From positions 1-5,651 of the forward strand of contig PAFO01000030.1 of assembly GCA_002705385.1 (NCBI GenBank): a stretch of DNA of 5,651 nucleotides, in the 5' to 3' direction. The position numbers were made by a program, and so were the translations under genes. The notes under the pieces were generated by a model, which had not been told where the DNA came from, made no database searches, and was given only the letters and a program-made list of their open reading frames with translations. This DNA comes from Flavobacteriaceae bacterium (GTDB lineage: Bacteria > Bacteroidota > Bacteroidia > Flavobacteriales > Flavobacteriaceae). Below are positions 1 to 5,260 of the stretch, one piece after another. How positions within the stretch are numbered: the first letter of the stretch is position 1; each line of letters starts with the position of its first letter.

Positions 1-3
1 TAG

Positions 4-77
4 TAGCGAGAGGGAGACTTGAACTCCCGACCTCCGGGTTATGAATCCGACGCTCTAACCGGCTGAGCTACCTCGCC
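4..77 (-). tRNA. tRNA-Met (anticodon CAU), probably elongator
   Basis: The minus strand folds as a complete cloverleaf. A 7-bp acceptor stem, GGCGAGG with TCTCGCT, has G-U pairs at both ends. The D arm has stems GCTC/GAGC. The anticodon loop is TTCATAA, giving anticodon CAU. The T arm has stem GGGAG/CTCCC and loop TTCAAGT. The discriminator base is A, at position 4. The next bases are CTA, so the 3' CCA is not encoded and must be added after transcription. The pairing of base 1 with base 72 argues against an initiator tRNA, which is normally mispaired there. A CAU anticodon can also belong to tRNA-Ile2, where C34 is modified to lysidine. I favour elongator Met from overall resemblance to flavobacterial tRNA-Met, but anticodon alone cannot decide. 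The closing pair of the anticodon stem (A31-C39) is a mismatch. Confidence 0.93.
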
Positions 78-88
78 ATTTTGGAGGG

Positions 89-120
89 CAAATATAAAAA
101 CATAATCTGCCAAGTACAAC
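89..120 (-). promoter_or_regulatory. Predicted Bacteroidota-type promoter of the tRNA gene
   Basis: On the minus strand, TATATTTG (89-96) matches the Bacteroidota -7 element TAnnTTTG exactly. GTTG (117-120) lies 20 bases further upstream, where the TTTG/TTG -33 element is expected. Transcription would start a few bases before the tRNA 5' end at 77, which suits a short leader. The rest of the spacer up to 192 must also carry any promoter for the plus-strand pair, but I see only a weak candidate there (TATATTGA at 168-175, with no -33 partner). Confidence 0.6.
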
Positions 121-192
121 CTTTTGAAAATATTTTAAAATAAATATGGTCCTTAATGATTTTTCAATATATTGAGCACAGATTATTAAGTT

Positions 193-585
193 ATGAGTAT
201 TAAGAAAATTTTTTCCATCGAATATGATTTCCATGCATCACCACAACTGTTGTTTCAGTATCTTTCTACACCTTCTGGACTATCTGAGTGGTTTGCTGAT
301 AATGTAAATTCAAGAGGAGAAAGTTATACATTTATTTGGGATGACTCCGAAGAAATAGCTTTGTTATTACAGAAAAAAAATAATGATAAAGTTAAATTTC
401 AGTGGCAAAATGATGAAGATAAAGACAAGGAATATTATTTTGAATTTAAAATTCAAGTTGATGAAATTACCAAAGACGTTTCTTTAATAATAACTGACTT
501 TGCAGAAGAAGATGAACTTGAGGAGTCAAAGATGCTTTGGAACAATCTCGTTTCCGATTTAAAACAAGTTTTAGGCGCTAGCTAA
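193..585 (+). CDS. START-like domain protein (START_2 type, SRPBCC superfamily)
   Basis: This 130-residue protein resembles the small START-like (START_2) family that is common in Bacteroidota. The family belongs to the SRPBCC helix-grip fold, whose members bind hydrophobic ligands in a deep cavity. The N-terminal strand (residues 4-14) is followed by the typical helix and turn with SPQLLFQYLSTPSGLSEWFAD at about 16-36. Then come antiparallel strands (about 44-100), an acidic stretch (EEDELEES, about 105-112) and a C-terminal helix ending in LKQVLGAS. There is no signal peptide or membrane segment, so it is probably cytoplasmic. The ligand and cellular role are unknown to me. The aminotransferase-like gene starts 7 bases after its stop, which implies co-transcription. 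The ATG at 193 has no Shine-Dalgarno sequence, as is usual in this phylum, and the protein begins where the family normally begins. Confidence 0.85.
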   Translation: MSIKKIFSIEYDFHASPQLLFQYLSTPSGLSEWFADNVNSRGESYTFIWDDSEEIALLLQKKNNDKVKFQWQNDEDKDKEYYFEFKIQVDEITKDVSLIITDFAEEDELEESKMLWNNLVSDLKQVLGAS

Positions 586-592
586 TTTTCAT

Positions 593-1411
593 ATGATTAA
601 TTCTAATGGTAATCTGATTTCAGGTTTTAATGAAATCCCCGAGGAATTTATTAAAAATCTACACACACATTTATCAGTTTTAGAAGTTTTACGTTATGAA
701 AACAAGACTATTTTATTTTGGGAGTTGCATTATTTTAGAATTATTACTGTACTGAGAAGACTTCGTTTTGAAATACCTATGAATTACACAATGGAGTATT
801 TAAAAGAAGAGGTTGTGAAGCTAATGAATATTCAATTATCAAATGAGAATTCAGCATTAATAACAATTCAATTCATCCCTTATCAAGATAGTATAGGTTT
901 TCTAATGAGTTTTATAAAGGTAAAATCTTTTTATAAAATTGAACCATTAGAAAATTACATTGTTGACCTATTTAAAGAAGGTAGTATACAATCGAATAAT
1001 TTATCTAACATATCAACTACGAATACAACCCTTTTTAATATTGCGAAGAAGTATGCAAAAGAAAATGGCTTTGATGATTGTGTAATTCTTAATGATCAAA
1101 AAAAACTTACTGAAACAATACAGGGTAGTTTATATCTTCTCCAAGATGATAAAATTTTAACTCCTGCATTAAAATCTGGTTGCCAAGATTTTGCTCTTCG
1201 TTCTGCATTTAATGAATGGCTTGAAAACAAACAAAAACTTTTTACGCTAATCAAAAAAGAGATCAGTCCGTTTGAATTACAAAAATCAAACGAAATAATG
1301 GTTTTATCTTTAAAACATGGATATCAGGGTATCAGCCACTATAGAAAAAGTACTTACATTTCAAACCAATTAAAAGAATTATTCAATAGTTTCATTCAAG
1401 ATATTTGCTAA
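593..1411 (+). CDS. Class IV aminotransferase-like protein lacking the PLP lysine (probable pseudoenzyme)
   Basis: The 272-residue protein has the length and order of motifs of fold-type IV PLP enzymes (branched-chain aminotransferase, D-amino-acid transaminase and aminodeoxychorismate lyase PabC). HYFR (46-49) matches the segment with the phosphate-binding Arg, here R49. E174 matches the Glu that pairs with the pyridine nitrogen. TPALKSGCQDFALR (190-203) matches the TP-L-x-G-x3-G/A-x2-R region. However, S141 stands where the Schiff-base Lys should be. Compared with E. coli PabC as I recall it, the Lys140-to-Glu173 spacing of 33 equals the S141-to-E174 spacing, with no gap. The usual YGD of YGDxxFE is T25-H26-L27, and the later T/S-N/G phosphate-site pair appears as L238-S239. 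The reading frame is intact, so this is a maintained gene rather than a decayed one. Transamination is unlikely. It could be a structural or regulatory derivative, or a lysine-independent PLP protein. Its stop overlaps the convergent yqgE stop. Confidence 0.82.
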   Translation: MINSNGNLISGFNEIPEEFIKNLHTHLSVLEVLRYENKTILFWELHYFRIITVLRRLRFEIPMNYTMEYLKEEVVKLMNIQLSNENSALITIQFIPYQDSIGFLMSFIKVKSFYKIEPLENYIVDLFKEGSIQSNNLSNISTTNTTLFNIAKKYAKENGFDDCVILNDQKKLTETIQGSLYLLQDDKILTPALKSGCQDFALRSAFNEWLENKQKLFTLIKKEISPFELQKSNEIMVLSLKHGYQGISHYRKSTYISNQLKELFNSFIQDIC

Positions 1412-1953
1412 TTTGATATTGGGTTATTAGGAGCATTAGACCAAAGCAAATATCTTCCCCCTAAAGCTCTCATCTCATTTTTCCAGAATTCTTCGGTATT
1501 CTTTTCCATCCAATCATTAGACTTTATAATGTCAGAAATAACCCATGATTTATCCTCAAATTCAGACTTTAACTGTCCTTTTGACCAGCCGCTGTATCCA
1601 AGAAAAAAACGAATCTGATTTTGACCTAATTTTCCAGATTCTATAAGGTCTAAGACTGATGCTAAATCACCACTCCAAAAAAGATCGTTATCTATTTGGA
1701 TGCTATTAGGTACCAAATCGCCTAAAATATGAGTAAAAAAGAGGTTGTCTTGTTCCACGGGTCCACCATAAAATACTGGGAAGGGAGTGGATATATTTTC
1801 CATCAAATCATCCAAGGTATATTCTAATTTTTTATTTACTATAAACCCAATGGATCCAGATTCTTTGACATCAACCATAAGCACACAGGAACGATGAAAA
1901 TTATAGTCCCCAATAATCGAGGGGGTTGCTACAAGAAAATCGCCTTTTTTCAT
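1408..1953 (-). CDS. yqgE: YqgE/AlgH family protein
   Basis: This 181-residue cytoplasmic protein belongs to the YqgE/AlgH family (DUF179). AlgH was named as a regulator of alginate synthesis in Pseudomonas, but its biochemical function is not settled. Family hallmarks are the N-terminal KKGDFLVATP followed by NFHRSCVLM (18-26), GSIGFIVNK (33-41), the YGGPV motif (62-66), and FLGYSGWSKGQL (117-128) with the following acidic residues and W137. I chose the ATG at 1951-1953. The frame stays open upstream to a GTG at 1984-1986, but that codon lies inside the HU terminator hairpin and would add 11 residues not usual at the family's N-terminus. Only about 20 bases separate the terminator from the ATG, so a full promoter hardly fits and expression may rely on readthrough from HU. 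The gene ends tail-to-tail against the aminotransferase-like gene, sharing 4 bases. Confidence 0.92.
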   Translation of the reverse strand: MKKGDFLVATPSIIGDYNFHRSCVLMVDVKESGSIGFIVNKKLEYTLDDLMENISTPFPVFYGGPVEQDNLFFTHILGDLVPNSIQIDNDLFWSGDLASVLDLIESGKLGQNQIRFFLGYSGWSKGQLKSEFEDKSWVISDIIKSNDWMEKNTEEFWKNEMRALGGRYLLWSNAPNNPISN

Positions 1954-1972
1954 AATTTGAAAACTTATGTAT

Positions 1973-1997
1973 AAAAAAAGCTCCACTAGGGAGCTTT
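1973..1997 (-). terminator. Rho-independent terminator downstream of HU
   Basis: The minus-strand transcript reads AAAGCTCC, loop CTAGT, GGAGCTTT, then further U residues (a run of seven T in all, three of them in the stem). This is a perfect 8-bp stem with a 5-base loop. It begins 22 bases after the HU stop. In the plus direction the hairpin is followed by AAAAATATTTT, so it should work on the minus strand. The arms are 1977-1984 and 1990-1997. Confidence 0.88.
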
Positions 1998-2019
1998 AAA
2001 AATATTTTGTAAAAATAAA

Positions 2020-2292
2020 TTAGTTTACTGAACTAGATAATTCAGCTCCTGCTTTAAACTTGACAACATTTTTAGCTGCAATTTTAATTGTTGCACCAGT
2101 CTGAGGATTTCTTCCGTCACGAGCAGCTCTTCTAGAAACTGACCAAGATCCAAATCCGACAAGAGATACACGTCCTCCTTTTTTCAATGTTCCACCAACA
2201 CTTCCTAAGAAAGATTCTAATGCTTTTTTTGAAGCAGCTTTAGAGATGCCTGCATCTGCAGCCATTGCATCTATTAATTCTGTTTTGTTCAT
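2020..2292 (-). CDS. hup: HU family DNA-binding protein
   Basis: This 90-residue histone-like protein has the full length of bacterial HU. It forms dimers that bend and compact DNA without strong sequence preference. The N-terminal helices MNKTELIDAMAADAGISKAA (1-20) are followed by the dimer core. The signature GFGSW (46-50) leads into a DNA-binding arm rich in arginine, with RNPQTG (61-66) containing the tip proline P63 that intercalates into DNA. The C-terminal NVVKFKAGAEL segment is typical. The gene has its own predicted promoter and a strong terminator, so it looks like a separately controlled, highly expressed unit inserted in a run of housekeeping genes. Its codons are visibly less AT-rich than those of recQ beside it, which fits high expression. 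The ATG at 2292 gives the standard HU N-terminus. Confidence 0.97.
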   Translation of the reverse strand: MNKTELIDAMAADAGISKAASKKALESFLGSVGGTLKKGGRVSLVGFGSWSVSRRAARDGRNPQTGATIKIAAKNVVKFKAGAELSSSVN

Positions 2293-2316
2293 AATTTAAT
2301 TATTAAGGTTATATCA

Positions 2317-2346
2317 CAAATTTATATGGAATTTCAAAAGACCAAA
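2317..2346 (-). promoter_or_regulatory. Predicted promoter of HU
   Basis: On the minus strand, TTTG (2343-2346) and TAAATTTG (2317-2324) are separated by 18 bases. They match both elements of the Bacteroidota primary-sigma promoter (TTTG, about 19 bases, TAnnTTTG). The predicted start site near 2310 would leave a leader of under 20 bases before the HU ATG. The leader has no Shine-Dalgarno sequence and is A/T-rich, as usual for strongly translated genes in this phylum. Confidence 0.75.
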
Positions 2347-2394
2347 GGAAAATGTGGCTAAATACCCATTTTTGTTGATAAGTAAGGTCTTTTG
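2335..2394. repeat. 9-bp inverted repeat flanking the region upstream of HU
   Basis: CAAAAGACC (2335-2343) and GGTCTTTTG (2386-2394) are perfect inverted copies with a 42-base gap. The inner arm touches the -33 element of the HU promoter. In RNA reading through from fmt it could form a 9-bp stem, but no U tract follows, so it is not a convincing terminator. A binding site for a dimeric regulator is possible, and chance is not excluded in such AT-rich DNA. Confidence 0.45.
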
Positions 2395-2401
2395 TTGATA
2401 A
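2370..2401. repeat. Tandem 12-base direct repeat TTTTGTTGATAA upstream of HU
   Basis: The sequence TTTTGTTGATAA occurs at 2370-2381 and again at 2390-2401. The copies are identical and 20 bases apart start to start, about two helical turns, so both would face the same side of DNA. Read on the minus strand, each begins TTATCAACA, one base from the DnaA-box consensus TTATCCACA. They lie in the fmt-HU spacer, roughly 25-60 bases upstream of the HU -33 element. A site for a transcription factor or DnaA is a reasonable guess, with no direct evidence here. Confidence 0.6.
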
Positions 2402-2415
2402 TCCAGTGAAGTTTT

Positions 2416-3375
2416 TTAATGAATTCGGGCATTTGAACCTACAGCATAGCCATTTAATAAAGCACTTACAGGCATTCTTTTTTTATTTGGCAATTGGATT
2501 TCTTTACAAATTAGATAACCATCATTTGTACTAATCATTAATTTAGAATCTTGTTCAACTACTTGTCCTTTATCATGAAAATGAACTGTTTTTAAAGTTT
2601 CTGCGTCAAAAATTTTTATTCGAAGGTACTCCCCATTGTTATTTAATGTCGTCCAGGCACCAGGATAAGGACTTAGACCTCGAATTTGATTTAAAATAGC
2701 ATCTAAAGGATTGTTCCACTGAATACGTGTGTTTTCAGAATTTAGCTTAGGTGCCATTTTTAAATGCTCCAATTTCTCTTGACTTTTTGCTATTAGAGAT
2801 TTACTAGAAAGTTTTAAGAGTGTATTACTCAACAAAGGGGCACCTATTTTTAATAACTTATCATGGAGCATTTCAAAATTGTAATCAGCATGTATTTGAA
2901 TTGATTTTTTCATTAGCAGGGCTCCTGAATCAATTTCTCCATCAATTAAAAAAGTTGTGACTCCGGTTTTCTTTTCTCCATTAATTAAAACCCAATTAAT
3001 TGGGGCCGCTCCTCTATAATTTGGTAAAAGTGAAGCATGTAGATTAATCGTTCCTAAAGGAGGGAGACTCCATACTATTTTTGGTAACATTCTAAATGCT
3101 ACAACAGCATATATTTCAGCATTTAACTCTTGAAGTTTATCTATAAAATCAGTTGAGTTTAGATTGATTGGCTGTAAAACAGGAATTTTTCTAGAGAGAG
3201 CATAATCTTTTACTGCAGAAGTAGTAATTTTTTTTCCTCTTCCTGATTTTCGATCAGGAGCAGTAACAACTGCTAAAACAGGAAAACTAGCTTTAATAAG
3301 ATAAGCCAAACAATGTTTTGCAAATTCAGGAGTTCCAAAGAATACAAGAGGTGGGAAAGAAGTTTTTTTATTCAT
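2416..3375 (-). CDS. fmt: Methionyl-tRNA formyltransferase
   Basis: Fmt transfers a formyl group from 10-formyltetrahydrofolate to the amino group of Met on initiator tRNA in the cytoplasm. At 319 residues it has the normal length and both domains. In the N-terminal formyltransferase domain, VFFGTPEFA (11-19) opens the Rossmann-like fold and APDRKSGRGKK (39-49) is the tRNA-contacting loop. INLHASLLPNYRGAAPINW (110-128) holds catalytic N111 and H113, and EIDSG (147-151) holds catalytic D149. K210 in the linker matches the conserved Lys near the tRNA acceptor end. The C-terminal OB-like domain shows RGLSPYPGAW (232-241). The ATG at 3375 overlaps the recQ stop by 8 bases (ATGAATAA), so it is probably translated by coupling after recQ. 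No intrinsic terminator is evident after its stop. All key residues are present, so it should be active. Confidence 0.98.
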   Translation of the reverse strand: MNKKTSFPPLVFFGTPEFAKHCLAYLIKASFPVLAVVTAPDRKSGRGKKITTSAVKDYALSRKIPVLQPINLNSTDFIDKLQELNAEIYAVVAFRMLPKIVWSLPPLGTINLHASLLPNYRGAAPINWVLINGEKKTGVTTFLIDGEIDSGALLMKKSIQIHADYNFEMLHDKLLKIGAPLLSNTLLKLSSKSLIAKSQEKLEHLKMAPKLNSENTRIQWNNPLDAILNQIRGLSPYPGAWTTLNNNGEYLRIKIFDAETLKTVHFHDKGQVVEQDSKLMISTNDGYLICKEIQLPNKKRMPVSALLNGYAVGSNARIH

Positions 3376-5260
3376 CTATCCAATAATATTTATGATTTGA
3401 GTTTTTACTTATTTTTTTTTTTCCTAATAGCTCAGAAAAAAGACTTTCCAATGATTGGGGCTTAAAATACAACTTTTGATTCAGCTCCAGAATTGAATGA
3501 GGTTTCTTTTTAAGTAATTCAATAATTTTAGATCTAAAATTTAAGGGAATATGGTCATCAGTTTTGCATGAGACTGAAGAACATTGAAGACAATCTGACA
3601 TTAAATCCTCACCAAAATATCCTAATAATAATTTACGTTTACAAATTGAATCATTTGTAATGAAATTAATTATAGAATCAAGTTTTTTATTTTTTTGAAT
3701 TATTAAATTTTTGATCAATTCTTTAACTGGCCTAAGAGTATATTGGTCCTCTCGGGGAACCTGAAAAGATAAATATAGAGTTGTTGAAATTCCGCTGAAA
3801 TCAATAATGTTTTCTTGTTTTAATTGTTTGATTGATTCTACAAATTGTTCTGAAGAAATCTTCAAAGCATAGCAAATAGTTTGAATTTTAACATTAATTG
3901 GCCTAATAAAAAAATTAGAATATTTTCTAATTATATATTCAATTATTTTTGCAGAAGTTGTTTCTGACTTAATAAATTGAATAATTCTTTCAGGCTTACT
4001 TTTTGATTTTAATCGAAGCTGTTTACTTTTTGACTCATACCAGCTGAGTACTCCTATTTTTTCAAATTGAACTAGACTTTGATAGAGCTTTTTTTTACTT
4101 ATTTGATATCTTTTACAATACTCAACTAAATCTATTGAATAAGTTGACCCTTGGCCCTCTCCGTAAGCAATTTGTAAAAAATTACATAAATTTTTATAAA
4201 CCTCCTTTAGTTCAATTTCATTAGGGAACTGACTATGAATCCTTTCTTTTAATTCTATAAAATCGTCATTATTAGTTAATAAAAAGACATTTGCAGGATT
4301 ACCATCTCTTCCTGCTCTTCCAGTTTCTTGATAATAATTTTCAATACTTTCTGGTAGACTAACATGGATTACTGTTCTAACGTTTGATTTGTCGATACCC
4401 ATTCCAAATGCATTAGTAGCTATCATATGGGTTATTCTTTCTTCTTGCCAAGCCTTTAAACGTTCTTTTTTTTCATAGGAATGTAAACCCCCATGAAAAT
4501 AAGATGCTTTATGTTTATTTTGGTTAATAAATTTTGTAAGAAGTTCTGTTTGTTTTCGTGAATTACAATAAATAATACTACTGCCTCTATTTTCATTCAA
4601 AAGCTTAAGTATAGTTTTAAACTTGGCTTTTGAATTCAAAAAATTATATGCAATATTATGGCGATCAAGTGAATCTTGAAAATAAAAAGGATTTGTAAGT
4701 TTTAATTCGGTTTCAATATCTCTTTTTACTTCAAGAGTTGCTGAGGCAGTAAGTGCTAAAATTGGGACATCTGGCAAATAGCTTCTTAGGATACCAATTT
4801 TCCTGTAGGAAGGCCTAAAGTCGAACCCCCATTCAGAAATACAATGAGCTTCATCTACAGCAATTAATGAAATTGATGCATTTTTGATTTGTTCTGTAAA
4901 AAATGGATTTGAAAATCGCTCCGGAGAAATATAAACAACCTTATAATTTCCATGAATGGCATTATCTAATTGATTTGAAAGGCTTATCGAATTTGGATTT
5001 GACTCAAAATACATAGATTTAACACCAATTGATTTAAGCTCATTTACTTGATCTTCCATAAGAGCGATAAGTGGCGAAATCACCAAGACAAAACCCTCTC
5101 TCATTAAGGCGGGAATTTGATAGCAAATTGATTTTCCACCACCAGTAGGAAGCAAAGCAATTGTATCGTTATTTGATAGAACAGAATTGATAATTTGCTC
5201 TTGCAAAGGTTTAAAACTCTCAAAACCCCAGTATGTCTTAAGAAGTGCTTCTTTATTCAT
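3368..5260 (-). CDS. recQ: RecQ family ATP-dependent 3'-5' DNA helicase
   Basis: This 630-residue superfamily 2 helicase unwinds DNA during recombination and repair. Motifs in order are FKPLQEQII (motif 0, 16-24), Walker A TGGGKS (39-44, K43), DEAH (136-139), the aromatic-rich loop ISEWGFDFRP (141-150), TASAT (171-175), SIIYCNSRKQ (228-237), ATNAFGMGIDKSNVR (281-295) and the arginine-finger motif QETGRAGRDG (311-320). A winged-helix-like region follows, at about 370-500. The probable zinc cluster is near the C-terminus, C540-x16-C557-x2-C560-x4-C565 within KRKLLLGYFGE context, whereas in E. coli RecQ it directly follows the helicase core. I recall this order in Bacteroidota RecQs of about 630 residues. 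The last 60 residues form a small lysine-rich domain. No HRDC domain is recognisable. The start ATG overlaps the upstream ATPase gene by 8 bases and the stop overlaps fmt by 8, implying one operon. Confidence 0.95.
   Translation of the reverse strand: MNKEALLKTYWGFESFKPLQEQIINSVLSNNDTIALLPTGGGKSICYQIPALMREGFVLVISPLIALMEDQVNELKSIGVKSMYFESNPNSISLSNQLDNAIHGNYKVVYISPERFSNPFFTEQIKNASISLIAVDEAHCISEWGFDFRPSYRKIGILRSYLPDVPILALTASATLEVKRDIETELKLTNPFYFQDSLDRHNIAYNFLNSKAKFKTILKLLNENRGSSIIYCNSRKQTELLTKFINQNKHKASYFHGGLHSYEKKERLKAWQEERITHMIATNAFGMGIDKSNVRTVIHVSLPESIENYYQETGRAGRDGNPANVFLLTNNDDFIELKERIHSQFPNEIELKEVYKNLCNFLQIAYGEGQGSTYSIDLVEYCKRYQISKKKLYQSLVQFEKIGVLSWYESKSKQLRLKSKSKPERIIQFIKSETTSAKIIEYIIRKYSNFFIRPINVKIQTICYALKISSEQFVESIKQLKQENIIDFSGISTTLYLSFQVPREDQYTLRPVKELIKNLIIQKNKKLDSIINFITNDSICKRKLLLGYFGEDLMSDCLQCSSVSCKTDDHIPLNFRSKIIELLKKKPHSILELNQKLYFKPQSLESLFSELLGKKKISKNSNHKYYWIDE
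3412..3422 (-). repeat. A11 homopolymer near the 3' end of recQ
   Basis: The recQ coding strand has eleven consecutive A residues, spelling the end of a Gly codon, three Lys codons (K614-K616) and the first base of an Ile codon. Losing one A gives TAA straight after the three Lys codons. Gaining one A gives AAT AAG TAA. Either slip would end RecQ about 13 residues early and about 40 bases before the fmt start. Confidence 0.85.

Noticed and set aside
4..77. Initiator tRNA-fMet, given the nearby fmt gene
   Set aside because: Bases 1 and 72 can pair (G-U) and the anticodon stem lacks the three consecutive G-C pairs typical of initiator tRNAs. The neighbourhood of fmt is probably coincidental.
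168..175. Possible -7 element (TATATTGA) for the plus-strand START-like gene
   Set aside because: It fits TAnnTTTG only partly and has no TTTG element at the right distance upstream, so I do not annotate it.
593..1411. Aminotransferase-like gene as a decaying pseudogene
   Set aside because: There is no stop or frameshift, length and secondary-structure pattern match the family, and R49, E174 and the C-terminal motifs remain, so a maintained but altered protein fits better.
1954..1986. N-terminal extension of YqgE from the GTG at 1984-1986
   Set aside because: The GTG lies inside the stem and loop of the HU terminator, and the extra 11 residues do not resemble the family N-terminus. The ATG at 1951-1953 gives the usual KKGDFLVATP beginning.
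2335..2418. Intrinsic terminator for fmt
   Set aside because: The only dyad after the fmt stop has a 42-base loop and no following U tract, and it overlaps the HU promoter.
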